Assembly: GCA_016297675.1 (NCBI GenBank)
Contig: JAEDGE010000005.1
Location: 1-27,976 of the forward strand
DNA from: Oscillospiraceae bacterium
GTDB taxonomy: Bacteria; Bacillota; Clostridia; Oscillospirales; Ruminococcaceae
Reading direction: 5' to 3'
DNA: 27,976 nucleotides
In this document: positions 1 through 6,940 of the stretch, in pieces
How the letters are laid out: the number at the start of each line of letters is the position of its first letter
How positions within the stretch are numbered: position 1 is the first letter of the stretch
The notes under the pieces: generated by a model
What the model saw: the letters and a program-made list of their open reading frames with translations, nothing else
Database searches by the model: none
What the model was told of the DNA's origin: nothing
Position numbers and translations under genes: made by a program

Positions 1-620
1 CGCCTAAAGAATTACATTCTATGCCTTTGGTAATGGAACGAATAAAGCAAGTTAAGGAAGAACGACTTGGCAGTACTGATAAAACGATGAAAAATCTTGA
101 CCCAACAAGGTTTAGAGAAACAAACAATCCAGATATATACATAATTGTTCCCGTTGTATCTTCGGAACAACGAAAATATGTGCCGATTGGATTTTTAGAT
201 AAAGAAACCATCTCGACTAATGGAAATTTAATTATCCCCGAAGCTACTCTATATCACTTCGGCGTACTAACTTCCAACGTCCACATGGCTTGGATGCGGA
301 CAGTTTGCGGAAGATTAAAGAGTGATTACAGATATTCAAAAGACATCGTCTACAACAACTTCCCATGGTGCAATCCAACTGACGAACAAAAAGCCACCAT
401 CGAAAAAACCGCCCAAGGCATTCTGGATGCAAGGGCACTGTATCCGGATTGTTCCCTTGCTGACCTCTACGACGAAACCACCATGCCGCCGGAGCTGCGA
501 AAGGCACACCAGCTGAACGACCTCGCCGTGATGGCTGCCTATGGCTTTGACCGAAAAATGACCGAGAGCGAATGCGTGGCAGCGTTGATGAAGATGTATC
601 AGGCGTTGACGGAGCAGTAG
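1..620 (+). CDS. C-terminal part of a YeeA/MmeI-type DNA methyltransferase (5' partial)
   Basis: The reading frame is already open at the left edge (first full codon at base 3), so this is the tail of a larger gene. The visible 205 or so residues match what I know of the target-recognition and C-terminal helical part of class I SAM-dependent DNA methyltransferases of the YeeA/MmeI kind (stand-alone methylases or Type IIL restriction-modification enzymes). The landmarks are the IIVPVVSSEQRKYVPIGF stretch, then LYHFGVLTSNVHMAWMRTVCGRL, with RYSKDIVYNNFPW at about 100-115 and a final helical segment containing MPPELRKAHQLND. The catalytic methylase motifs (NPPY and FxGxG) and any endonuclease domain would lie upstream and cannot be seen. 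The gene stops at TAG, 13 bases before the MNT antitoxin start. Family assignment is fairly firm; whether the enzyme is intact or cleaves DNA is unknown. Confidence 0.85.
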   Translation, partial: PKELHSMPLVMERIKQVKEERLGSTDKTMKNLDPTRFRETNNPDIYIIVPVVSSEQRKYVPIGFLDKETISTNGNLIIPEATLYHFGVLTSNVHMAWMRTVCGRLKSDYRYSKDIVYNNFPWCNPTDEQKATIEKTAQGILDARALYPDCSLADLYDETTMPPELRKAHQLNDLAVMAAYGFDRKMTESECVAALMKMYQALTEQ

Positions 621-633
621 AAAGGAGTAAGTG

Positions 634-927
634 ATGTATACCATACCAGAAATCCGATCGGCATTTCTGCCGGTTTTTGAAAAATATAACGTGAGAAAAG
701 CGATCCTGTTCGGTTCTTATGCAAAAAACAACGCAACAGAACAAAGTGATATTGATATTATGGTGGATACACAGCTTCGTGGACTCCGTTTCTTTGGATT
801 CCTTGAGGAACTCTGTAATTCCGTCAATTGCACAGTAGAATGCATAGATTCACAGGATATTGTTGAAAACTCTGTCGCCGATCGGGAAATTAAAAATACG
901 GGAGTGTTGCTCTATGAATGTGCATGA
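634..927 (+). CDS. MNT-type nucleotidyltransferase (antitoxin of an MNT/HEPN pair)
   Basis: A 97-residue minimal nucleotidyltransferase. The pol-beta signature GSYAKNNATEQSDIDIMVD at about residues 27-45 shows the G-S-x(9-11)-D-x-D metal-binding pattern, with the two aspartates of SDID intact. In the family, such proteins act as antitoxins that transfer AMP from ATP onto a tyrosine of a partner HEPN ribonuclease toxin. I chose ATG 634 over GTG 631 because AAAGGAG at 621-627 then sits 6 bases upstream, against only 3 for the GTG. The gene overlaps the HEPN remnant by 14 bases, the usual arrangement for the pair. Because the HEPN partner is truncated, this antitoxin looks orphaned. Confidence 0.85.
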   Translation: MYTIPEIRSAFLPVFEKYNVRKAILFGSYAKNNATEQSDIDIMVDTQLRGLRFFGFLEELCNSVNCTVECIDSQDIVENSVADREIKNTGVLLYECA

Positions 928-1060
928 TGAAAAAGTGCTTCTGAAAATTCTGGAACATATCCAATCCATACAGAAATATTGTAAAGGCATTACCAGTGAA
1001 GATGCATTTACAGAGAATTCTATAAAATATAATTTCCTTCTGTCAAAACAGAAAATATAA
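914..1060 (+). pseudogene. Truncated HEPN (DUF86-like) toxin remnant
   Basis: Only 48 residues are encoded, beginning MNVHDEKVLLKILEHIQSIQ. This resembles the first helix of DUF86-type HEPN toxins, which are normally around 110 residues. The similarity seems to end near FTENS (around base 1020). The remaining tail is lysine-rich and unlike the family, and the frame then stops. The catalytic Rx4-6H motif that makes HEPN proteins ribonucleases is absent, and I found no continuation in the other frames before the next gene. The start overlaps the MNT gene by 14 bases, as in intact pairs. I read this as a 3' deletion that destroyed the toxin but left the antitoxin. A functional small protein cannot be excluded. 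Confidence 0.65.
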
Positions 1061-1079
1061 AAGAAATGAGGATGTAAAA

Positions 1080-2504
1080 ATGGAAAATCAATATGCTTCC
1101 CCACAACGACCGATTTCTGCTCGTACTTCCGGACAGAAAAGACCGCCGCAACGACCGCCCCAGCAGCGTCCCCCACAGCCGCCGCCGCAGAACCGCAAAC
1201 CCAAAAAGAAAAAAGGGCTTGGCTATCGTCGCCGCAGAAATGCGATTTTGATTCTGCTTGCTCTGATTATATTGATTGTGTTTGTCTGTGTGCGTTGCAG
1301 CAACTGCCGCTCCATTCCAAAGGAAAGCGGTGTCATCCAAGCAGATGCTCCGACAGATACGGTACATACGACAGAATCCAGTACAGAAGCCACCACAGAA
1401 GCCGCAACCGAGCCGGAAAAGGGCGATCGGGTGCATGTTGTAGCAGTCGGGGACAATCTGGTGCAAACGTCCGTTTATAACAGTGCGGCTGCCCATGCAG
1501 AAGACGGCGAAGAATATAACTTCGATTATGTCTATGACGGGATTACCGACCTGATTACAGGGACAGGTGCTGATTTGCGAATTATCAATCAGGAAACCAT
1601 TATCTGTGGAGATCCAAGCTTTGAAATCAGCGGCAGTAATTTTAACTTCAATTCTCCGCCGGAGGTTGGCGATGCCTTGATGAATGCTGGTTTCAATGTG
1701 GTTTCCATGAGCAATAATCACTTGCTGGATAAGGGCATTGACGGCTTGTCTGCCAGCCTTGACTATTGGGACGAGATGCAGCAGAAGTATCCGGATTTGC
1801 TGACCTATGGGGTCTATCGGGATGTAGAAGATATGGAAAATATCCGTGTAAAAGAATTTAACGGATTGAAAGTGGCGTTCCTTGCCTATACCGAGAATAT
1901 CAATGGCTATACGGTACCAGAGGATTCGCCGATTCAGGTTATTTTGACAACGCAGGAAGATGTGATTCAGGAGCAAATCGAACGAGCAAACGAAATTGCA
2001 GATATTGTCGTTGTTTCTGCACACTGGGGCGATGAGGACACCTTTGAAGTAAGAGATGGTGTCAAGGCACAGGCACAGAACATGATCGAATGGGGAGCAG
2101 ATGTTGTCATCGGGAACCATCCGCATGTCCCGCAGACGATGGAATATGTGACACGTTCCGACGGCACAGAGGGCTTTGTGTTCTATGCACTGGGGAACTT
2201 TGTTTCTGCCCAGACGTTTAATATCAATATTATCGGCGAAGTGGCAGATTTTGAATTGGTCTATGATGATGCAACTGCACAGGTGACGGTGGAAAATGTA
2301 CAGGTACGTCCGATTATCACACAGTATGATGATGGTTCACTGACGAATCTGCGTCTGATTGCTTATAAAGATTACACGGAAGAACTGGCAAATGTACATG
2401 GCATTCCATACGCTATGACAGGCGAATATGGTGTCTGGAACATGGACAAGATTCAGGAAATCATTGATACGGCAATTCCGAAGGAATTTCAGAAACTGGA
2501 TTAA
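1080..2504 (+). CDS. CapA family protein, membrane-anchored (PGA_cap metallophosphatase-like)
   Basis: A 474-residue protein. Residues 1-54 are a proline/arginine/lysine-rich cytoplasmic tail, 55-72 form one hydrophobic membrane segment, 73-115 are a Thr/Glu-rich linker, and a CapA (PGA_cap) domain follows from about 117. Family landmarks are VAVGDNL at the domain start, DLRIINQETII, SNNHLLDKG, VVSAHWGDE, GNHPHVPQ and FYALGNFVS, so the conserved calcineurin-like histidines and asparagines are present. CapA proteins are tied to poly-gamma-glutamate capsule, but many clostridial members stand alone with no capBC, as here, so the substrate is unknown. ATG 1080 has GAGGA 7 bases upstream. The basic tail is unusual and may bind acidic or nucleic partners (inference). 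A strong hairpin follows the stop. Confidence 0.88.
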   Translation: MENQYASPQRPISARTSGQKRPPQRPPQQRPPQPPPQNRKPKKKKGLGYRRRRNAILILLALIILIVFVCVRCSNCRSIPKESGVIQADAPTDTVHTTESSTEATTEAATEPEKGDRVHVVAVGDNLVQTSVYNSAAAHAEDGEEYNFDYVYDGITDLITGTGADLRIINQETIICGDPSFEISGSNFNFNSPPEVGDALMNAGFNVVSMSNNHLLDKGIDGLSASLDYWDEMQQKYPDLLTYGVYRDVEDMENIRVKEFNGLKVAFLAYTENINGYTVPEDSPIQVILTTQEDVIQEQIERANEIADIVVVSAHWGDEDTFEVRDGVKAQAQNMIEWGADVVIGNHPHVPQTMEYVTRSDGTEGFVFYALGNFVSAQTFNINIIGEVADFELVYDDATAQVTVENVQVRPIITQYDDGSLTNLRLIAYKDYTEELANVHGIPYAMTGEYGVWNMDKIQEIIDTAIPKEFQKLD

Positions 2505-2540
2505 CATGATATTTTGAATCAAGTAAAATTGCAAGGTTGA

Positions 2541-2612
2541 GAAATCTGCCGCTCTGTTTTTAGAGAATTTCCTGTTGCAATATTCTCTTTCAGAACAGAG
2601 CGGCGGTTTCTT
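2541..2612 (+). terminator. Hairpin terminator after capA, just ahead of the nitroreductase
   Basis: The arms GCCGCTCTGTT (2548-2558) and AACAGAGCGGC (2594-2604) pair perfectly. GAAA/TTTC extends the stem outside, and AGAGAAT (2562-2568) with ATTCTCT (2582-2588) pair inside. The T-rich TTTCTTTCT follows. The nitroreductase start is only 34 bases beyond, so the element is either a leaky terminator or a leader hairpin. Confidence 0.7.
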
Positions 2613-2644
2613 TCTATCAACATATATAGAATAGGAGAAATCAT

Positions 2645-3424
2645 ATGATTACGATAGAACATGCCATTTGTACCGGTTGTGGACAATGTATAGCGGTCTG
2701 TCCCTTTACCGTGTTGGAACGCAATGCCGATAAACAGGTAATATGCAATGACAAGTCTTGCATTGCCTGTATGCATTGTGTTGCAATCTGTCCGCAGGGT
2801 GCCATTACCTTTGACGGAGCGTCCGCTGTTTCGGGTGTCGTTACGCCATTGCCGAAAAACACAGCAACAGTTGTCCAGCAGTTGATAACACAGCGGCGTT
2901 CTTACCGGAAGTTTCAAGAGCGTCCAGTTCCGCCGGAGTTGATACAGCAGGCGTTACAAGCTGCCATGCTGGCACCAAGTGCTAAAAATGAACATCCTAC
3001 AAAGTGGATCATATTACAGGATGCAGAAAAGCAGCAGGAAATCATGCAGGCGATTTTGCAGTTTTGTGCGAAAACAGGCTGTTCTCCGGAAATTCCATTG
3101 GAGTATGCCAGAAAGAACAATCCTGTTATAGGGGAACATGCGGTGCTTCTGATTGGATATTGTAAAAAAACCGCATTGAATCCGAGTCAGGATACTGCCA
3201 TTGCCCTGGCAACCGCAGAGCTGATGTTACAGGCAAATGGAATTGGAACCTGTTGGGGCGGCTATTTAACCAGATTTTTGAACCAAATTCCAGCTTGTCG
3301 AACCTGTTTGCAGCTGCCGGAGGACTGCAATGTCTATGGCACATTGATGCTGGGCTATCCGGCACAGAATCCCTATCGAGCCGTACCGAAACGGTTACAA
3401 CCATTAGAAATGCAATGGATATAA
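2645..3424 (+). CDS. Nitroreductase family protein with N-terminal 4Fe-4S ferredoxin domain
   Basis: A 259-residue fusion. Residues 1-60 hold two 4Fe-4S cluster motifs, CTGCGQCIAVCP (about 11-22) and CIACMHCVAICP (about 40-51), each with the CxxCxxCxxxCP pattern. From about 80 a nitroreductase fold follows, with QRRSYRKFQERPVP (the usual arginine-containing FMN-binding start), MLAPSAKNEHP and GIGTCWGGY. In the family such proteins pass electrons from ferredoxin-like clusters to FMN and reduce nitro, quinone or flavin substrates in the cytoplasm; the substrate here is unknown. AGGAGA precedes ATG 2645. The flavodoxin-like gene begins 19 bases after the stop, so the two are probably co-transcribed as a redox pair. 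Confidence 0.9.
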   Translation: MITIEHAICTGCGQCIAVCPFTVLERNADKQVICNDKSCIACMHCVAICPQGAITFDGASAVSGVVTPLPKNTATVVQQLITQRRSYRKFQERPVPPELIQQALQAAMLAPSAKNEHPTKWIILQDAEKQQEIMQAILQFCAKTGCSPEIPLEYARKNNPVIGEHAVLLIGYCKKTALNPSQDTAIALATAELMLQANGIGTCWGGYLTRFLNQIPACRTCLQLPEDCNVYGTLMLGYPAQNPYRAVPKRLQPLEMQWI

Positions 3425-3443
3425 TCGTAAGGAGGACAAGTAT

Positions 3444-4142
3444 ATGAAAATGGTATTATTGCATGGGCAAAATCATAAGGGTTCTACCTATCATATCGGA
3501 CGAATGCTGGCGGAACAGCTGGGAACAGAATCCGAGATCACAGAATTCTTTTTACCGAGGGATATGCCGCATTTCTGCTGTGGGTGCACCATGTGTTTCA
3601 GCGAATCAGAACAAAAATGTCCGCATGTTACTGCCATGCAGCCGATTACAGATGCCATCGACCAAGCAGATGTATTGATTTTTACTTCTCCGGTCTATGT
3701 GTATCATGTGACTGGTTCGATGAAGGCACTGTTAGACCACTATGGGTATCGCTGGATGGTACATCGTCCGGAAGTTTCTATGTTCCGGAAGCAGGCGGTT
3801 TGTATCACAACAGCCGCTGGTGCTGGGATGCGTTCTGCCTGTAAAGATCTGCTGCACAGTTTCTTTTTTTGGGGTGTTGGAAAACGTTATTCATATGGCG
3901 TAGCTGTGGCAGCTGTGAACTGGGACGGTGTCAAACCAAAAAAGAAAGCAGCGATTGCCAAACGAGTGCAAAAGCTGCAACAAAAAATAAAACGGTATGC
4001 TCGAAAAGGAAAGCCTTCTCTGAAAACAAAGTTATTCTTTTCTATGATGCGAATGGTACAGCAGCATGGGTGGAATCCGGCAGATGTGACATATTGGAAA
4101 GAACAAGGCTGGTTGGGAAAAAAGCGGCCGTGGAAAGAATAG
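3444..4142 (+). CDS. Flavodoxin-like NAD(P)H-dependent FMN oxidoreductase
   Basis: A 232-residue protein of the NADPH-dependent FMN reductase/flavodoxin-like fold. MKMVLLHGQNHKGSTYHIG is the N-terminal strand plus phosphate-binding loop (GSxxK-type, here KGST). FTSPVYVYHVTGSMKALLDHYG at about 77-98 is the typical second FMN-binding segment. A cysteine-rich CCGCTMCF stretch at about 47-54 may carry a redox cysteine or metal. The C-terminal third is basic (KKKAAIAKRVQKLQQKIKR) and longer than in simple flavodoxins. ATG 3444 has AAGGAGG upstream and follows the nitroreductase by 19 bases. It is probably the partner of that gene in electron transfer; the physiological substrate cannot be read from sequence. 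Confidence 0.85.
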   Translation: MKMVLLHGQNHKGSTYHIGRMLAEQLGTESEITEFFLPRDMPHFCCGCTMCFSESEQKCPHVTAMQPITDAIDQADVLIFTSPVYVYHVTGSMKALLDHYGYRWMVHRPEVSMFRKQAVCITTAAGAGMRSACKDLLHSFFFWGVGKRYSYGVAVAAVNWDGVKPKKKAAIAKRVQKLQQKIKRYARKGKPSLKTKLFFSMMRMVQQHGWNPADVTYWKEQGWLGKKRPWKE

Positions 4143-4155
4143 GGGAACAAAAAAT

Positions 4156-4680
4156 ATGATTACACAGGAAACGACCCATGCAGATTTGGAAGCATGGAAA
4201 CAGATTTGGACACAATATAAAGATCAATTACAGCCAAATCGGAAATCCGGAATGGAATTGCTGCATTATTTGCAGAAGAAATTTGTTTTGACAGAAAGGT
4301 TTGATGAACATGTTATCAAAGCGATTTCTGATAATGTGACCATGAATTCGCATTCTGCGGAAAAAATTCCAGCAGGGGAGAAACCAATTCCAAGAGCATT
4401 TTTTCTGGAGAATGCCGGTGCAGGGACTTATCTCTATCAACCTGAAAATCAGGATGCCCCTGATTTATGGGATGGGAAAGTCTCAAGAATATTTGTTGGT
4501 GTGGAATTGACAACGGGAGAATTTATGGTAGAGGGCAGCACCTTGCTTTGGGATGAACTGTATGCGTTTCGAGGGTTGGATGAACAGGATTTGCAGAATT
4601 ATGTGTGTGTGGCACTGTATATCAATTGCTGTAACCGGATACAGCAGTGGAAAAGAAAAAATGGAGAGGATTTGAGATGA
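4156..4680 (+). CDS. Hypothetical protein, 174 aa
   Basis: I do not recognise this family. It is a soluble-looking acidic protein without signal peptide or membrane segment. It has an N-terminal helical part rich in Trp, Lys and Gln, a central Pro/Gly-containing stretch (AGEKPIPRAFFLENAGAGTY), and a C-terminal part with beta-like and helical character ending in RIQQWKRKNGED. It starts 13 bases after the flavin reductase (GGGGAAC upstream of ATG 4156). Its stop overlaps the lipoprotein start as ATGA, so it is very likely translationally coupled to that gene. This context suggests a shared role with the lipoprotein, but no function can be given. Confidence 0.75.
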   Translation: MITQETTHADLEAWKQIWTQYKDQLQPNRKSGMELLHYLQKKFVLTERFDEHVIKAISDNVTMNSHSAEKIPAGEKPIPRAFFLENAGAGTYLYQPENQDAPDLWDGKVSRIFVGVELTTGEFMVEGSTLLWDELYAFRGLDEQDLQNYVCVALYINCCNRIQQWKRKNGEDLR

Positions 4681-5369
4681 AAAGAGGATGTTTACTGGCA
4701 GCTTGTGTATTTTTGTGTTTGAATACAGGTTGTGTGCTACAAGATGATGTGCCGCAAACGGTTACAGTAGAGGGAAAGACCTATCAATGTGGATTTTACG
4801 GTGATCTTTATCCCATAATTGATATTACAGATACCGTATATGAGGTGGATGGCAATCGTTTTTATCAGGTCGAAAGTGATAAACACGACTGGCTGTGTTG
4901 TTTTGATGTCGGAACGGTTTCCGAGGGAACAGTTTACTGTGAAGAAAGTCAGTGGGAAACGGCGTGTGCGTATTATACCAATGCAGAAAACTATACTTAT
5001 TATTGTCAGGTTGGAACAAAACGCATTGACTACGAACCGGAATTGTATGAGATTTCGGAAATAGACAAGGAAAAGTTTGAAGAATTGATGGCATTTGGAG
5101 AAGAACATGAATACCGTCCATTCGGAGGCAATTCCAAAATAGAAAAGCAGACGCTGCCGATGCCGGACAAATCAGAATCTCCTCGGCTGGTCTTTTATCG
5201 GGAGAGCAAGGACGGCTGTTTTACCTCATATAAAGGCAGTCATTTTTATGTCGTGGATGGGCAGCTTTTCCTGACCTATCAATATCAAATGGACACAGAA
5301 GAATGGATTGCCATTGCTGTGCCGGAATCATTATCCGAATATTTTATTTCAATTGTATCTAATTTATAA
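4677..5369 (+). CDS. Predicted lipoprotein, 230 aa, unknown function
   Basis: The start is ATG 4677, not the upstream in-frame ATG 4647: GGAGAGGA (4663-4670) lies 6 bases ahead, and translation from 4677 gives a clean type II signal peptide. This is MKRG, a hydrophobic LLAACVFLCL core, and the lipobox LNTGC with the lipidated Cys at residue 17. The mature part is 214 residues, rich in Tyr, Asp and Glu, with many beta-strand-like stretches and no recognised domain. The ATGA overlap with the preceding gene implies coupling. The protein is expected on the outer face of the membrane. Its function is unknown; substrate binding or a regulatory partner of the upstream redox genes would be guesswork. 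Confidence 0.8.
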   Translation: MKRGCLLAACVFLCLNTGCVLQDDVPQTVTVEGKTYQCGFYGDLYPIIDITDTVYEVDGNRFYQVESDKHDWLCCFDVGTVSEGTVYCEESQWETACAYYTNAENYTYYCQVGTKRIDYEPELYEISEIDKEKFEELMAFGEEHEYRPFGGNSKIEKQTLPMPDKSESPRLVFYRESKDGCFTSYKGSHFYVVDGQLFLTYQYQMDTEEWIAIAVPESLSEYFISIVSNL

Positions 5370-5412
5370 CTATTAGTCATTAACATCATAAAATGAAAGG
5401 AAGAGAGAACCT

Positions 5413-5946
5413 ATGCCACATATTTACTTTGTCCGTCATGGACAGACCATCTGGAATGTAGAAAATAAAATCTGCGGTTCGACGGATATTGCCTTAACAG
5501 ACCTTGGACATCAACAGGCAATCGCAGTGGGAAACTTGATTTTGGAGCGACAGTATGCCATTGATGCGATTTTGTATTCTCCCTTGATGCGGGCAGCAGA
5601 TACTGCAAAGCATATTGCAGATATCACCGGTCTGCCGGCAATGGAAGAACCTCGCCTGCGGGAGCAGAATTTTGGCAAATATGAATCCACCGCAAGAGAT
5701 GGTGTCGCTTTTCGTCAGGCAAAAATGCAGTTTGCAGACCGTTATGAAGGCGGAGAATCTATGTTGCAGCTGGCACAGCGAATTTATAACTTGTTGGATG
5801 AACTGATGCAGCAGGAAAAAACCTATCTGCTGGTTGCCCATAATGGCATTGCAAGAGTCGTGCGGTCGTATTTTCAGGATATGACCAATGAGCAATATGC
5901 AGGCTATGGCATTGGAAATTGTGAGATATTGGAATTTTCAAAATAA
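5413..5946 (+). CDS. Histidine phosphatase family protein (phosphoglycerate-mutase-like)
   Basis: A 177-residue member of branch 1 of the histidine phosphatase superfamily. The catalytic RHG motif is in YFVRHGQTIWN at residues 8-10, LTDLGHQQA at about 30-38 is the second conserved segment, EPRLREQNFGKYE carries the acid-donor region, and VAHNGIARVVR near 143 supplies the second catalytic histidine. These enzymes act through a phosphohistidine on small phosphorylated substrates such as phosphoglycerate, alpha-ribazole phosphate or sugar phosphates. No neighbouring cobalamin genes support a CobC role, so the substrate is left open. The purine-rich AAAGGAAGAGAGAAC precedes ATG 5413. Confidence 0.88.
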   Translation: MPHIYFVRHGQTIWNVENKICGSTDIALTDLGHQQAIAVGNLILERQYAIDAILYSPLMRAADTAKHIADITGLPAMEEPRLREQNFGKYESTARDGVAFRQAKMQFADRYEGGESMLQLAQRIYNLLDELMQQEKTYLLVAHNGIARVVRSYFQDMTNEQYAGYGIGNCEILEFSK

Positions 5947-6009
5947 GAATGAGTTTTCTGGGCAAATGAATGTTGTATCATCCAAATTCTTTCTATCCCA
6001 TGTATAAAT

Positions 6010-6040
6010 CCTCCCGTCCGGTACACAATAAGGGCGGAGG
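6010..6040 (+). promoter_or_regulatory. Hairpin masking the ribosome-binding site of the M23 gene
   Basis: CCTCC-C-GTCC (6010-6019) can pair with GGGCGGAGG (6032-6040), with one bulged C at 6015 and the 12-base loop 6020-6031. The second arm is the Shine-Dalgarno sequence itself. The structure would hide the ribosome site of the gene starting at GTG 6049, implying translational control or a need for an unfolding trigger. Confidence 0.5.
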
Positions 6041-6048
6041 TGTTGCGT

Positions 6049-6828
6049 GTGAAAAAAGCAAACACAACAGAAAAGCAGGCAGGAAAATACAAAGGGTTTT
6101 ATACTGCAATCGGCATTAGTATCCTGATGATTGGTGCAGCGTGTGTATATGCCTATCAGGTGACAAATGAAACGAATGAAGCCTTGGAAGAAGGGATGTC
6201 GCAGATTGCAGAGATGACGCAGCCGACTACAAATTTTCTTGCACAAACTTACGACAATGTAACAACGACACAGCCCGATTATAATGCCGTTGTGGGCGTG
6301 AAAACGGATGTGCCGGAGGAAACAACCGTTGTAGAAACAGAGGAAGCAGAACCCGAAACGGAATCCCTGCCAGAAGCAGAAGTAGAGGAAACTCCTGCTT
6401 CTGAAGAAACGATTTCTCATGTGCTGGTGATGCCAGTAGACGGAGAGGTAGCAAAGCCGTTCAGTAACAACGAACTGGTGAAATCTGAAACAACCGGTAC
6501 ATGGCAGACGCACAATGGTGTAGATATTCTGGCAGCCACCGGCACACCAGTCAGGGCGATTGATAATGGAACCGTTGTGGAAGTTGTCAATGATCCGTTG
6601 TGGGGCATTTGTGTTTCGATTGACCATGAAAATGGGATTGTCAGCCGATACTGTAACCTGTCTCCCAGTCTGGAATTACAGGAGGGGGAAACGGTAGAGA
6701 GTGGACAAACCATTGGTGTGATTGGTGATACGGCGGATATGGAAAGCAAAATGGAGTCGCATTTGCACTTCGAGGTAAAAAAGGGCGGAAGCTATATAGA
6801 CCCCTATGAATACGTTCGGAATGGATAA
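6049..6828 (+). CDS. M23 family metallopeptidase, membrane-anchored, SpoIIQ-like
   Basis: A 259-residue protein starting at GTG 6049, chosen because GGAGG (6036-6040) sits 8 bases upstream; the in-frame GTG at 6040 lies inside that ribosome site. Residues 17-37 are a single membrane segment, about 45-130 a Thr/Glu-rich linker, and about 130-257 an M23 (LytM) domain. The zinc ligands look complete: H155 and D159 in HNGVD, and H238 and H240 in HLHF. It is therefore predicted to be an active peptidoglycan endopeptidase outside the membrane. The anchor, acidic linker and LytM domain match the layout of SpoIIQ, which in clostridia keeps these zinc ligands, but no spoIID neighbour confirms that identity. 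A ribosome-site-masking hairpin precedes it and a strong terminator follows. Confidence 0.85.
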   Translation: MKKANTTEKQAGKYKGFYTAIGISILMIGAACVYAYQVTNETNEALEEGMSQIAEMTQPTTNFLAQTYDNVTTTQPDYNAVVGVKTDVPEETTVVETEEAEPETESLPEAEVEETPASEETISHVLVMPVDGEVAKPFSNNELVKSETTGTWQTHNGVDILAATGTPVRAIDNGTVVEVVNDPLWGICVSIDHENGIVSRYCNLSPSLELQEGETVESGQTIGVIGDTADMESKMESHLHFEVKKGGSYIDPYEYVRNG

Positions 6829-6831
6829 TAA

Positions 6832-6870
6832 AATACCGGTTTCACAAGGTTGCGTGAAACCGGTATTTTT
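6832..6870. terminator. Bidirectional terminator between the M23 gene and aspS
   Basis: AATACCGGTTTCAC and GTGAAACCGGTATT form a perfect 14-bp stem with an 8-base loop. Five T follow on the plus strand, and a run of four T follows on the minus strand. It closes both the plus-strand cluster and the convergent mgsA-hisS-aspS transcription unit. Confidence 0.9.
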
Positions 6871-6940
6871 GCGATAGAGTTAGAAGATGATTTTTCCGAA
6901 GTGTTCAGCAAAAATCATGCTCTGTTTGCGGCATATGTTC

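Noticed and set aside
1020..2126. A 368-codon open frame on the minus strand
   Set aside because: It lies fully antisense to capA, has no ribosome site and gives a Cys/His/Phe-rich protein of the kind made by reading a real gene backwards.
5938..6627. A 229-codon open frame on the minus strand
   Set aside because: Antisense to the M23 gene, with biased composition and no ribosome site; the plus-strand zinc motifs are clearly the real signal.
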